Of a stretch of 64,000 nt of DNA, positions 49,380 through 62,698 are shown in pieces; the stretch's first letter is position 1, and each line of letters opens with the position of its first letter. The notes beneath the pieces were generated by a model, which saw only the letters and a list, made by a program, of their open reading frames with translations, was not told the DNA's origin and ran no database searches. The DNA is from Cavia porcellus (lineage: Eukaryota > Chordata > Mammalia > Rodentia > Caviidae), in NCBI RefSeq assembly GCF_034190915.1, contig NW_026947507.1:16502501-16566500 (forward strand), read 5' to 3'. Both the position numbers and the translations under genes were made by a program.

Positions 49380-50660
49380 GTACTCTCTGAAGCACTAAGA
49401 AGAAGAAACTGTAAATTTCAACAGCTCCTGTCTCCTGCTTCCTTTGTTATCTCAGATCAGTTTAACCTGCCATTATCCAACTGATGCTTGGATCTATAAC
49501 CTCTATCTCCTATGGCTAACTCATACATCATTTCTAAAGGACTTGCCAGAAAATTGTAGACTTCTTTCTAGTGAGCCACATAATGATTCTCTCTCACATC
49601 TTTACAGCACCTTGTAGTTTACAAAGCATTTTCATATCCATTATCTCATATAATATATTGCTCAAAAGTCTTTGGCTTCCTGGGATTTCTATTATCTAAC
49701 TCTCTCAGCAGTGAGTTTCAAGGCACTATACTTTCCACAAATGTTGTTGGGTCTTGTATCTTGCCTTTCTCTGTCAATTTACATTCCTGAAAGGTTATGA
49801 CTGTCCTTTCCAATCTTAAAAATGTATCTTTTCTCTTCCTCACACTACGCCCTTCTGACAAAAGACCGCCAGTCTCTACTGGGTGATGATTTCTTTCACT
49901 ACTTTTTATTCCAAATTCTTTCCCATTGGGCAAGCCCTTTTGAGCTTTAATGCCATTCTCTCTGTCTTGGATAGAACATTATTTAATTAATTGGCTCTCC
50001 AAACCCACAGAGATTTTTTCTGACTCCTCTTCCTCATTCCTCTACAGCTTATTTTGTGATCTTCTTTAAAAACTGAGAATTTCATCTTTATTTGTATTTA
50101 TTTCACAAACTTTATTCACAGAAAATATTTATCTACATTACTAAGTTATGATTAACTTTAGTAGTTTTCACAGAACTTTTAATCCCATAGTTATGTTTGT
50201 AGTGAGTTCTATGGGCAATAATTACTTAGTCATTGCACCAATGTTTAATGTGTATTTGACAGGAACAAGCAAGCTAGTTACTGTAAAGCTTTGATAGGGA
50301 TTAGGCTGCAAAAAATGGTATTCCTAGATAACTATAATATCAGCTACACTGAATTAAGTCTCATTAAAATACTTTGAATGTGTTTTTAAATTCAAAAGAA
50401 GAATGAATATATTCAGCTAAGGCTTTAGCTTAACACTAATCAAAATAGCTTATAACATTTCAACTTCCTAGCATTTTTAATAGTAAAAATTTAAAGGCAA
50501 AAATACTCAGTCTTTGTGTTCTATGAGCACAGAATGTATTAAAAAATCATTAAGGGCACGAAGAGAAATGAGTATTACACAAAAATATGAATTAAATGGT
50601 AAAAATAGTAGCAGAGTATAAAAGTGATGAAAATTTAATATTTCTGGAGCTGTTCTTCAG
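49380..50660. other. Non-coding stretch with a possible old LINE/MIR scrap
   Basis: 'agcaccttgtagtttacaaa' then 'gcattttcatatccattatc' at about 49606-49650 is a motif common in old MIR/L2-class repeats. The rest is pyrimidine-leaning and unrecognised. Confidence 0.35.
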
Positions 50661-50664
50661 TGCT

Positions 50665-50667
<3 letters not shown>

Positions 50668-50717
<50 letters not shown>
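50668..50717. repeat. (AT)n microsatellite
   Basis: Pure AT dinucleotide run of about 50 bp. Confidence 0.97.
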
Positions 50718-50719
<2 letters not shown>

Positions 50720-53700
50720 GAGAATTCTATCACAGTGAAGCAGGTTTAACATTCTGTTCACGGAGATGTTAGGGCTTTGGTTCCCTTTAGCGAAATGTGG
50801 CTTCAACGTCTCAAGTTCAACTTATCTTTTCATTCAGTTATATTGATTCTGCTGAGAGGTGTGGCAAACATATTCTCCACAGGAAAACAGAATGACAACA
50901 GAGATAATGTTCCAAAAAGTAATTCTTGCCAGCTTTCAACACTCTGACTCCAAGACTGACTTCAGGGATACAAATTATTTCAATTTGAACTATCATGCCC
51001 CATTTCATAAAAGATACTTGCTCAAAATTTAGGACAATAAAAAAATTAGTACTGTTTCCTCTGCATTTTAACCATTTAACTTAAGATAGTTAACCAGAAA
51101 TTTTTCCTTTTAACATTTTATGATTGAATAGAAATGCATATTACAGCTTCCAACCACAAGTGCGCCTTTTGACAAATGAGTTCTAGAAAGTGTCACATAG
51201 ATACTTCTGCCTTTCTCAAATGTGCTGGAAAAAAATCGTAGCTTCATGAAAATTGAAATACTCTAGTGTATAATATTTATGCCTGTAGGGTACAGAAAAA
51301 TTGGCCAAAAGCCAGTTCCTCGATAAATATTCATTGTTTTTCCCCAAGAGGCACTTTTATCGTATTTTCTAATAAAAAAGTTGTTTAGATATGGCATGAT
51401 AAAGGTCAGAGCCTAATGAAGTAGCACTTTTATCTTTGGATTCTCCCAAAGAAGAGAGAAAGAAATTAAGAACACACACTTTGTTGTCTAAATGAATTAA
51501 AAGGGTCCCCAAAGTGTCAAAACAAATAAATATATGTTAATTAGCTCATGGTTGAATTGTAAGTATGTTGATTAGGCTACACATTTTGTAGGGCTAAATC
51601 TAATTAAAAAGGCGAGTATTCCCTTGAATATACATTTACATCTATGTAAATCATATGTTTAAAATGCTATTAGGAAATCAGTTCCTAAAAGCCTTCTTGA
51701 AATTTGGTGTTTGAAAATCAGTTTCTATCCGTTTTAAAAGCATCTGATCTAATTGCATCTGAACTTTATTTTTGTTCTATCTTATTTTTGAGCAAAATAG
51801 TTGTCACAGAGTTAGACTGTCATTTAGTAGGAAAATCTCTTTGTACCTGCTTCTTTGAGCTTTTATGAGAGGAACTACAACTGCAGGCTTAGAGCATATT
51901 GAGAATATACATGGTGCTACAGAGTCTGCTTTGCCATTTTTCAATACCAGGCAAATCAGTGTCAGTTTTTAGCTGAGACCATTAAGACTTTGGAAGAGGA
52001 ACAATCTTAGTTCTGAGTTTTGAAGTCTGACTTCATGGTATACAACTATATTTCCTGTAAAACTTCATTCTGTATCAGCATCAACATTTATATTCGGTAC
52101 TGACTCAGGAACTGGATCACAGATCTGAATCTGACATTTCCTACATTCTCAAATAATACATAGAGGTGTAACCTGAATAAATTTCAAGGAATTATGGAAT
52201 TTTTCCCTTTCATCAAAAGCAATATTTCAGGACTTTTTATAGGTTTTGCATAATATGCACAAGGCTACCTTGATTTACACTTAGGATAATAAAATCTTTT
52301 TTTCAGAATGATAAATGTCACTTAATAAGTTAGATATAAATTTATTCTATTATAATTAATTTTATAATTACACTTTTCTTACATTTTTATAATTTATAAT
52401 ATATGTTGTGCATTAAAAATGTATATTAGATATCTTTGTTTTGCAAAATGTATTTCCAATATTTATATATTTTATACTTAGAGTAATTTTAAGGATTACC
52501 TTAATTAGGGCTTTGTGTGGAGTTAAGTAGTTTCCAGATCCTAAAATATGTTGTTTATTAATAGGAATGAACACTCATATTCTATAAACTTGTATGTAGT
52601 TTAAACTTCATTGTTGGAACACAAATTGTAGTCTGCTTTATTCTGATCAAAATATTTTGCTGTGGTTGTTTTGTTTATTTTGGTTTTAAATATAATCAAT
52701 GGTTTTATTTCAAAATTTTATTACAAGACAAATAGCACAACATAATTGAACTATTCATAGTTCTAATACTGTATACAAAAGTTTGAAACTAAAGACATTA
52801 ATTCAGCATAAAACTATAGGGTATAGCAGTATGACTAGAACAGTATCTGGTGCCATATGAAATTTAGTCTCTACCACTAGGAGAACTCTTACATAATTGG
52901 TGTAATATGTGAAGTGTTTCCAAATATCAAGAAATGCATTTGAATAAAAAAAAATATAAGCCATGCATTACCTGCAATAGAAGTTCAAAAAAGGGAAATA
53001 TAACTATAGACTAGGCACAGAGAATTCATAGAAGAGATACCAAAATAACAAGCCACATTTTACTCTCTCTCTGAAGGGGAGGGACCTGCAATGCAGTTGG
53101 GAGGTGAACTGGAGCAGGTGAGCTAAGTAGGAGGGGTACTGAGTGCCACTGGAGGACCCTCACACTGAAGACAAGGAAGTTGCTGAGAAAGTGAAGAAAG
53201 TTTGGGCACATTAGCAATGGCAAGAAAGATGTTAGGAAGCAGACTGGCAGACTGAAGCCACCATAGTGCAAAAATACATTGCACCACTGAGGTGTAAAAT
53301 GATAAGTGGACAATCAAGTGCAACACTTATTATCAATTAATATGTGTATTGTGTGAATGGCTCCCCTTAGTACAAGAAGTGAGGAAAGTCTAAAATGCTT
53401 CAACTTATCTTTCAATACATATAAGAGCTCTTCACACCTTGATAAGCTGTAGTTTCAACTTGTTTACCAAGTGAATCATTTTCTAAACTCTTCATGATCC
53501 ATATTAAATAGCATACTTACTTGTTCACTTGATTCTTTATACTTTAGGTAAGATAGCATGTGAATTTTGAGACACTGTAGTTAAACACATTTTAGTGAGG
53601 AGTACTTTTGCATATCATAACCAAGGTCTCCACCTTCATCATAAATTCCTGATCTACTGAGAAGAAGAAAGTCTACAATTAATTTCTCTATTCCATCGAT

Positions 53701-53740
53701 CACTGAATTCACAGGGTAATTGGGGATAGCAGGCAGGCCT
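50720..53740. other. Non-coding stretch, low in recognisable repeats
   Basis: No gene found. It includes the candidate conserved block at 51400-51780 (separate entry). The 67- and 95-codon minus-strand frames at 53026-53326 match nothing. Confidence 0.5.
51400..51780. other. Candidate conserved non-coding element
   Basis: A repeat-free stretch is dense in TAAT/ATTA-type homeodomain words, for example 'tgttaattagctcatggttg' and 'ctaatctaattaaaaaggcg'-like composition near 51530-51612, plus 'atctgatctaattgcatctg' near 51743. No coding, tail or TIR. Regulatory role is inference from texture. Confidence 0.25.
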
Positions 53741-53746
53741 ATTTCA

Positions 53747-53886
53747 AAAACTAAGAATAGTTTTTTGGGGTGTTTTTGGTTTTTTGTTTTTATCGGTACC
53801 AGGGATTGAATTCATGACCATGTGCTTGCAAGGCAGACACTTATATCACTGAGCTAAATCCCCAGTCCCTAAAACTAAGAATAGTT
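53747..53886 (-). mobile_element. ID SINE, young subfamily
   Basis: The body 53763-53870 read in reverse has GGGACTGGGGATTTAGCTCAG, 'gccttgcaagcacatg' and a GAATTCAATCCC B box. Perfect 16-bp duplications AAAACTAAGAATAGTT flank it (53747-53762, 53871-53886). Confidence 0.93.
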
Positions 53887-53889
53887 CTT

Positions 53890-55200
53890 ATCATGGTTGG
53901 TAGGAGAATAACTAATATTAAATGATTCTCAGAAGACAGGAAGGAAGAAATTATATAATAAGCAAAACTGTCTCACAAATACTATTTTAAATTAAACTAT
54001 TTTTAATCAACATAGAAACAGAAAAAGACCTTGCTCAACTAAACAAAACAAAACAAAATAATTCAAAATGTAAGAATAAAATTGTAAATCCAGTGCAATT
54101 TCAAGTAATGAGCTTTGATCACAGATGCTATTGTTTAGGTAGAACCACAGCAGTATTTCACATGTGACTACATTATTTAATTTTGCAGTGAACATTTTTA
54201 TAAATTCTACTTGGTTGCACTATTGTCATGTAATTTAACTTACATAACAATATTCTACATTCCAACTGTAATAAAGCTTTGTTTTAAATGGCCTAACATT
54301 AATATTTCTTTATTTCACTCCTACAGTTGTACTTTCTTCTTGGTATAGGTTTTCAAGCAATAGTAATATAATTAGAAATTGCATGGTGTAAAGTACTATT
54401 GGTTACTCAGAATATCATTAACATTTATACATCAACATTTGTAAAGGAAAATATAGAATAATGACTCTATATTTATCCATGAAAATTTCACAGGAAATTC
54501 TGGATTGCTTGAAAATTAGTTTGAGAATATCAATAAATTCCTAAGAAATTGAGTTTGAAAATGTCTGCATTGAAAATCACATAACAATGTTATGTGAAGG
54601 ACAAATCTGCCACAATGAAAACCTGAAATCTATATAACAAATGTTAATAAAATACAAGAAAAAAAGACAACAAAAAAAATCACAAAGAAAGAGGTATTTT
54701 AATGTTTTCTTTTTGTTTTCCAGAAAAATATTTAATTTTCTTTTGATGAATCAGAAGTGAAAATATATGAGAATGGGTTTACTAAAATGATGTATGTGAT
54801 AGCTTTACATTGTCCTTGTAAGAAGTGTTGGTTCCAAACATACATTTTGATCAATAGGAACAGTACTTACAATATTTATAAAAGCTTCCAGATTTTTAGT
54901 CTCCAAATCTTTCCCTTCTGGGCGCTTAGCCAAGATGGAAAAACATGCTGATAACTCTTGTGACATTGTTAGTGTAACCTAGACCATTATTATAGTTACA
55001 GATGGAGTATTTCAGTTGTGAAAAATTCGTGATTTCATTTAATCAAAAGAAAAAAAAAAGGTGATGAATTTTTGCTTTGTATGTCATTTGTTTCAACTGT
55101 TTCAAATTTTTTAGACTGTAAGATATTTACAAGGAGTATAAACATTATGTACTTCCAGCATGTATAAAAAGTGGGAAGTGGATCTAGAAAAGTGTGGATG
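53890..55200. other. Non-coding AT-rich stretch
   Basis: A 9-bp perfect stem with a 3-nt loop lies at 54577-54597. No gene recognised. Confidence 0.5.
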
Positions 55201-55205
55201 CCAGA

Positions 55206-55265
55206 GGAAAGGAAAGGAAAGGAAAGGAAAGGAAAGGAAAGGAAAGGAAAGGAAAGGAAAGGAAA
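55206..55265. repeat. (GGAAA)12 microsatellite
   Basis: Twelve perfect GGAAA units; a pure purine/pyrimidine mirror-capable tract. Open frames through it on both strands are repeat artefacts. Confidence 0.98.
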
Positions 55266-55424
55266 AGGGATGAAAAAAGGAATTGAGATGTGTTCTAAAT
55301 ATGTACCAACTCCAAACAAAAATTTAATCCTTGTGTGCTGCATACATTTACTAATATTTTTTTAAAATAATAGATACTTACATCAGTGAAAGAATCACAA
55401 TTACCTTATAGATAGGCATTTAAA

Positions 55425-55800
55425 TTTTTTTTTATTTTAAAGAGAACAAAACAAAGGGAATCAGAAGAGAACAATGCAAGCAACACAGCACTTCACAACA
55501 AGACAAGTGGATATCACCATTAGCTACCATAATGTCTCTTTTCTTTGAAATAGTTGAGCATACCTTCACACACAGTAATGTCAAACACAACAAAATAGTA
55601 TAAAACCATGAAAGCAGAACTTCAAAACCAAATAACGGGAAATGAACATTGGCTACTATAATATCTCCTTTTCCTTAAAAAAATTGTTTATACCATCACA
55701 CATAATAAAATATAATAAGACCCAACAGGATAAAACCAATCAAAACAGCAGTACAAAAGGATGGTAGGATTTCACTATAAATTAGGCTTAAAAAATTAAA
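55425..55800 (-). mobile_element. 5'-truncated copy of the ORF2-less L1 derivative's 3' region
   Basis: It begins on the plus strand with a T-rich tail 'tttttttttattttaaagag', like the 3' end at 5251-5285. It holds two unit anchors, 'agctaccataatgtctcttt' (55525) and 'ggctactataatatctcctt' (55652). These match the units at about 6190 and 6332, including the downstream 'ataccatcacacataataaa' against 'atactatcgtacataataaa'. It ends before any ORF1 sequence. Confidence 0.7.
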
Positions 55801-55815
55801 GATCAAAGGGAAAAA

Positions 55816-55940
55816 CAAGTGTGTCTCTCTAATCCCAAGACCTTGGGAGGCTGAAGCAGGAGAATCTACAATTTCAAGTCAGCTTGGGCAACTTAGTGAC
55901 TTGAGAAATTGTCATAAAATAAAAACTAAAGAAAATTTTT
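55816..55940 (+). mobile_element. B1-like (7SL-derived) SINE
   Basis: 'tctctaatcccaagaccttg', 'ggaggctgaagcaggagaat', 'tttcaagtcagcttgggcaa' and an A-rich tail match a B1 monomer. The first bases are eroded. Confidence 0.75.
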
Positions 55941-55944
55941 AAAC

Positions 55945-56655
55945 TCTCAGGTGAAAGTAAAGTTGCTAAAGGACAATGCTCATTAATTAATCTTGTCAGC
56001 ATTTATTTAAATGTGGTTTATAGTTTTGATTGCAGTTGTACTGGTGGGTTACCCCAGTTCCTCAGCTATTCACTTAGAAAACTCTATGTCAGACCTTGTG
56101 GGCATTAGGAAATTTATTTTCTGTCTGATCTTCTCAGAGGAGGCTATGGCAGGGCTTGCCCTGGTAGGCTTTATGTCACTGTGAAGACACAGAATGACAG
56201 ATAACAAACAAAAAGGTGGGGAATAAATGCCAACTGGACAAAAAAATTCTGAGTTCAAAGGTAGAGAAATAAGCTTATGTTCTTACCTAAATAAGACAAA
56301 AAATATGAAAAGAAAGAAAGAAGTGGTGATTAAAGGTGATCCAGAAAATGGATGAATGGATCTATGGAATGAGTGAAACACAGAGATGGAAGAGTTTTCA
56401 GATTCACTGAAAAGCTGTGAGCAGCCCTCTGATAGCAGGATCTATACAGCTTAGCTCAGTATGGCCTGGTTTCTAAGTCATGCAAAAAAGAGTTCTTCCT
56501 TTACTAATTAGCAAAAATAAGTGGATGATATATCTTCAGGAAACCTTATAGTCTAGAGATCAATTGTTTCCCATTTTTGAGTACTAGGACTTCAAACTGA
56601 CTACAGAACTCCTTGAGTGAATATAAAAGCGATGCAGCTGAACCATGGCACAGAG
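55945..56655. other. Non-coding stretch, nothing recognised
   Basis: AT-rich; a 62-codon minus-strand frame matches nothing. Confidence 0.45.
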
Positions 56656-56659
56656 TATT

Positions 56660-56850
56660 TCACTGACTATAAATCTCCAGTAATACCATTAGAAACTAGT
56701 GTTATTAATTCTCTTCTTGGAATTTATCCAAAGGAAATAGAAGACACACATATTTAAAGCACATACAATATAGTAGAATAGTAGAGGCACACACAAAGAT
56801 GCTTATTGTTGCATTGCTACTAATAGAGAAAAATATATAACAAGGTAAAT
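56660..56850 (+). mobile_element. Old L1 ORF2 fragment
   Basis: 'cttggaatttatccaaagga', then 'aatagaagacacacatattt' and 'ttattgttgcattgctacta' with 'atagagaaaaat', follow the well-known L1 ORF2 segment encoding the region before the C-terminal end. The frame is decayed. Confidence 0.65.
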
Positions 56851-56974
56851 TATCATCTGTGGTATGTGTAGCATTGAGCTATTAGAATGTGGTAAAGTAA
56901 TACCGGACAATGTACAGTTTCTTTCAAGACATACTGGATAGCATAATCAAGGCATGTAGTAAAATTATTTATAG

Positions 56975-57290
56975 GTTCACTGCTCCTAATCCAGCAATTG
57001 AAAGTCACAAATACTACAAAATCAGAAATATTTTCAGTGCAATATGATGTCACAAGTGGAAAATTCCATGCTTGATTTCATTAAACTATTCAGTCAAAAC
57101 ACAACAACACTAATAATGTTGAATGCAATTACCATTAGGTTATGTGTATAAGGTACATAAAACATGTTTAACTTTATACTTAAACTTGAATGCCATCATT
57201 ACGATGTGTCATTATATGCATGTATTTCTAATTCCACAAATATCCGAATTACAAAATATTGCTAAACATGTTTTAGATAAGGCATACTTA
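56975..57290 (+). mobile_element. MER44/Tigger7-like DNA transposon (non-autonomous)
   Basis: 'ctcctaatccagcaattgaa', 'gatgtcacaagtggaaaatt', 'taggttatgtgtataaggta', 'tgtcattatatgcatgtatt' and the end 'tttagataaggcatactt' follow the MER44-type order, both terminal parts included. Ancient. It covers the start of the 154-codon frame at 57123-57587, which is therefore not treated as a gene. Confidence 0.6.
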
Positions 57291-57294
57291 AATG

Positions 57295-58900
57295 TCTATA
57301 AAGTACAAGTTAGACTAGTACTCATTCAGGAAACAGATGAGAATTTCTTTGAATTAAGATACTTCTCAAATCAAGAAAGGAAAAGCTACCAAAGTAATGG
57401 ATGGAGTATTCAGAAAACCCAAGGGTTTCCAAAGAAGAATTTCTACAGGAACCTGTGTCTTGAGAGGCACGAGAACTGTAGTCAGGAGTCAGAGTTGGAT
57501 GTGACCTTAGTAGGACAGAGCCAGGGGAGTAAGTGTCTGCTCTCACTCTGCTCTCTCCTGCTAATGTGCCAGAAATTTACTCACTGAACTGAGATAAGAC
57601 AGAGGACAAGGGACACTTGAGTGCCTCTGATGTTCAGAGTAAGACAAACAAAGGTCTGTCTAAGAAAAGAAATGTGAATGCACATGCAGACAAGAACCCA
57701 TTTTCTGTCTAAATAAGTGTATGGCAAAAAGTCTAGTAAAACACACTGGACTGTCAGAAGAAGGTGAGATTGGACTAGAGAGAATTTCTTTCTCTTCTTT
57801 CAATTACCATTTAGTACATTTGCTACAATACACATTTCATTGTGGAAAGGGAAGCCTTTCCTTGTATACTGTATTTGTATCTTTAAAAAATTGCATTATA
57901 AAAATTTTATAGTGGTTATATTTGTTTACATGCAGAAATTAATTCGTGGCAATTCTAAAGAAAGAAAGGATACATTTCTGTCCTCCTGAATCACTCTCTA
58001 AAGCTGGGTGAGACAAAACTGCATTTTTGTCAAAGTTAATTTGTAAACTTGAACATGAAAATATATGGGAAGGAGGAAAGGATGTTGATCTTTACATTTA
58101 AAATGAAAGTCAATTTATAAAACCTCCAAATTTTCATTTGATATTCTGTGTGTAAATATTGTGTAAAACTGTAAAATAAACTTAGGATTCATAGGATGGT
58201 AATGACCCAGTTGCCAGCAAAATCATGTTAGAATTTGGAAGGAATAAAGAAGAAAGGAACTAGATATAGAAATGAGAAAGCAGCACCACAGTTCAAGAGA
58301 ACTAATACAGTGCTATCAGGTTTCTTCTCGGTCACTGAAAATGATCAGGAAAAGCGAGCAAAACCACTTGTAAAACAATCCTTGTATATGGCAAGGAAAC
58401 AAATAATACGTGATGTAAGTTTCAAAGGATGTGTGCAGGAGATGACAGTGTAGTTGTAAAAAAAAATAATGGACTGTTCTAGATTTTAGAAATTTAAGTC
58501 TTCTAGGAAAATCTGCGTGATGAAAAATTAAATGTATTCTGAAATGTTAACTTCAGATTTGAGTGCTTCTCATACTGCTGTGATCCTTTTAATGGACACT
58601 TGGACTAATCTTCCAGGCTTCAAACCCAGCTGAACTCATTGTATAATGTTACCTCAAGAATGATCCCACTCTTACGATCACTTGAATACCATGTGGATTT
58701 TTCAAATTAACACAGGATTATTGTTAAAAATAATCAAGAAACACACAAAAATACTTTTTGGAGAGAGAAATTACTTTACGATAGGTATTACTAGGTTTTG
58801 GTTCAAGGGAGGTGATGTAAGCCTACCAGTAGGCACTTATACTAGAGCAGATGATAGGACACAGTAAGGGAAAGTGTTTTCTGAAACACTGCTAGCTACT
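57295..58900. other. Non-coding stretch, nothing recognised
   Basis: AT-rich; 60-75 codon frames match nothing. Confidence 0.45.
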
Positions 58901-59075
58901 TTGTTGTTGTTGTTGCTGTTGTTGTTATTTTTGGGAAAATGTCTTACTTTGTAGTTTATGCTAGCCAGAACTCACCTTGTAGTCAGGGCTGGCCATTACT
59001 GGCAGAGATCCTCTCTTTGAACCTCCTGAATGCTGGGATTCAAGGCATGCACCACCATGCCCTGATCTGCAGTAG
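58901..59075 (-). mobile_element. B1 SINE next to a (TTG)n tract
   Basis: A (TTG)n run at 58901-58927 is followed by an inverted B1: 'agtcagggctggccattact', 'ctcctgaatgctgggattca' and 'aggcatgcaccaccatgccc'. The TTG run is likely the degenerate A-rich tail of this minus-strand insertion. Confidence 0.8.
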
Positions 59076-59079
59076 GTAC

Positions 59080-62000
59080 TTTTTGGTAATAACAAAAATA
59101 AATAAAGAACTTCAAGATAAAATTAACAAGTATCATTAATTTTGAATTCTTTATTATTAACACACTTAGAGTGACATTGAAAAGTTAATTAAAATGTTCT
59201 TGGGAAAATCTAGTATCTTTTGTTCTCTGTCACTTGGTTCAGTTATCAGTACCCAGGAAAATGTGATATGTAGTATGTCCTATTATTTTTTCATGAACTT
59301 TTCTAATGTTGTAGATAGATTGAATTATTCAAGCAGAGAACTATCTTTAAAAATAAATATTTCATCATATGTAAACTATTTTTATTTTTGCCGATTTGCA
59401 AAAAAAAAGTGACATTCCCTTTTGGGGCTGAGTTTATCATGGCAAGAAGCATAGTCAGAATCTAGCTGAATCATGTCAGCACATACATGATTTTTGGCTT
59501 TTCTCTCCTATATTTTTGTTAGTGAAGAAATCCTTAGAGGGAAAATAACATAAACTTCTTTCACGTGGAACATCACTGGTATACTTGGACTAGGTTGAGC
59601 GTTAGAAGCTCCATAATTAATTCCAGGTTTCTAACCTTCATCAAATTTCCTGATCAGAAACACAGAAGTTGCCATTCATTCAACTTTAGCACAATCATAT
59701 GTCTAAGGTATAAGAAAATTTGTGACAAGTAAAATATAATTTAAAATACATTTGAAGTATGAAAGGAAACTAACATTTATAAGAGGTTTAGGAAATAGCA
59801 TAGAGGAAACTGAAACACATAAAATTTTAAACACACATTCTAAGGTAACTGAATATCTGCTTATGTCTAGTTTTTTATCTGCAATGAGACGGAGATGAGT
59901 GAGAGAGAGGTGGATGAGAGACAGAGTGTGAATATGATGCCTGTTAAGTATGCTCAAGTTCTGAAGTGATGGAGTGTAGGGGGCCCCACTATTTTTATAG
60001 TTCTCAGGGATTTTTGGAAAAGACTGGAACTCATTATTCCCAATGCCAGAGAGATCATTATATTCCCTTGTGTTTAGGTTAAGTCATTACCAAAAACTCA
60101 TTAAAATGTAAATATTACCTAGTAAAGTTTTGGACCAGTTTTGCTATTAATCATTGTTTTTTCAACTGATTTTCAAGAGAAAAATCTTTAAGTAACGAGT
60201 GCTCTCCTATCTCGTGCCAGGCTTCAGTTTGTTGTGAGGAAGACCAAAACTAAGTAGGGCCACAGCAAGAAAAACAAAGCAAGAAGTACTTAAAATATAT
60301 AGTTACTCAATGAGAGTTGGTTGCATTCACAAATGCCTCTATGTAATTTGCTGGGGATGTTCATGAACCTAACAACAGGTTGTAGCATCTGTATATAGAG
60401 TTTCACAGTATACTTTGCCTTTAGTTTTAAATGTTAATATCCTATCAGCTCAGTGCACTCAAGAGAGTGTTTGTATGGAGAAAAGGAAATATTAGGAATG
60501 GAAACTGAAGAAAAGGGAAGAGAAAGGAAAGAGGAGAACAGAAGGATAGGAAAAGACTCATGACAAAAATCTATAGTTTCATCAGATGAAACAATAATTT
60601 GTCTGGGGATGTGTGGACATAACAAAAGTTTTACTCTTAGAAGAAAATAAAGACCTCTAAAATCACTTTCAACATCTTTACAACAGTCTTCTTAAATAGT
60701 TATTGTTACATTAAGTTTAACAACTGAAGGGAATGCTTCGGAGAAGTTGTGTAATTTGTCTGAAGTAAACAAAAAAAAAAAAAGAAAATATAACCTATAG
60801 CTTGGACTACAAGTAAATTCTAATTGATCATAAATTTATTATGTTTTTTAATTAGAGGGAAAAGAACTTGAGAAATAGTAAAAATGTTCACTTTTCTTTA
60901 CTGTTCTTGTTCGGCAGTTTGCACACTGGCTTATGAAAAGGAGCATTTCTGGAATTCTCTCATCGTTAATACCTGATATGGCATAGAAAATTTGAGAGTG
61001 ATGTTATTAAAATAATTCTTGTCAGTTATTAACAATTTTATGGGCTTTGCTATGAGGGTACATGGCTTTTAAAAGTAATAAAGAGTGATGTTTTGAAATT
61101 GCAAAGTAAAATGACTTTCTTTGCTAATTACATAACGACATGAAAATTAGAGTGATATACACTAGGCTAACATACCAGTATTACCTGTTCATGGAAATAT
61201 AACCACGTAAATAAACCATAAGTAGTTGAAGGAAATTGTTGCAATTTAAGAATTTACTGATCTTAATAAAGTTAATTACATCTATATACATTCTGTTATT
61301 ACAACCTGAAGCAGATTCAGAGGCCATAAAGATGATGAGTCTCTCTTGCTACAGGCCCAGAGGCATAAAAGTAGAAAGTGCTGGTACTCCATCAACAGAT
61401 AACAAGCGAAACTCTGAGCCAACAGAGGTAACATAGATTGGTGACTGCCATAGAAGTTTGTAGAGGGTGTCTTTTTGAAGCCATCTGGGATGACATTTTA
61501 TAGAAACAAAGATTCTACACCAGGGATACAATATATAACATTCCCTCATTTTACAGGAAGGAGTCTGAAAAAAAAAAAAACCTCTCATTTGGTCATTTCT
61601 TGCCATATAGTGAAATATAAAATATACTATAACCATTTAATTTATATTTATAAAGAGCAGATTGAGTCCACTTTAAATTTAGCTTAAGGTTGAAACTAAT
61701 ATGTTACTAAATTTTGAAACTATAAATATATTCAAGTGAAAATATGTAGTCATCTTAGTAAATAATAACTTGAAGTTATCAGCATTTCTAACCTTCAAAT
61801 TGACTAAGCTATTATTTAACTCTAGTAAAACAAGTAACCAAAAAATTATTTTTTGAAAAAAAAGCTTTATCTATGACTCATATTTCTAGCAATTTCCAGG
61901 AAAATTATCTAAATACATTCAGAACTGAAACAAATGTGATTAAACAGAAAAGTGCTTTTGTGCATTAGTTTCACAGGTATTTCCTATTAAAAACATCAGG

Positions 62001-62695
62001 TTAATTAATTATTCTCACTAACATAGAAAAATGTGCCAGTCTGTCTTTTATACACAATGTGAGCACCATGAACAGTAACCAGAGCTTAAAATAATTAATA
62101 CTACATACCCTTGCATTTGAACAACACAGCTGTCAGCCAGGGGGCTTGGAAATTAATAGACAAGGGTTATAAATCAGAAACTATGATAATGTTACACAAG
62201 GTTCCTTGAAAGGCACTTACCTTTCAAAAGGAAAGCACACTTCTAGCAGCAAACTGCCTGTTAAAATAAAACATATCATTTATTGGTATGCAGTAAACAA
62301 TATAAAGAATGCAGCGTTATTATACTCAGCACAATTGTAGGACAATGTTAAAGAAACTTTTCCTGATCTCATTTACTTTCTTTTTTTCTACAAAATGAAA
62401 ATTACCTACTTGGTTATAATAATTAAATGCCTTTCTGTTCAATGCATGTGTGCCAGGACCTCAAAAACTAATGAGTTTCATATCTGAGAGCAAAACCATA
62501 AATTACAGGGCACATTTTCTAGGTCATGGGTATAAATTCTAGTGTTCTCCTCACTGTCTAATGAGAAGCATGTGAATTAATGTCTATCCCAGGAACTTTA
62601 AGAGTTAGATGCTGTTGATAATTTCATTTCTAATAAATAAAAATAGCAGCACATAAAAGTTGTTAGTATCAAGTACATCAGAGGCATTTCCACAA
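59080..62695. other. Non-coding stretch, nothing firmly recognised
   Basis: A purine-rich tract lies at about 60478-60556. A-runs lie at 60769-60782 and 61569-61580. Open frames stay below 100 codons. The 62000-62260 part is repeat-free and might be conserved. Confidence 0.45.
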
Positions 62696-62698
62696 CTC

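Noticed and set aside
55035..55365. Open frames on both strands rich in KGKER or PFLSF repeats
   Set aside because: Translation of the (GGAAA)12 microsatellite.
57123..57587. 154-codon plus-strand frame, the longest outside transposon ORFs
   Set aside because: Its first third lies in a MER44-like DNA transposon and the rest matches no family; no promoter, splice or conservation evidence.
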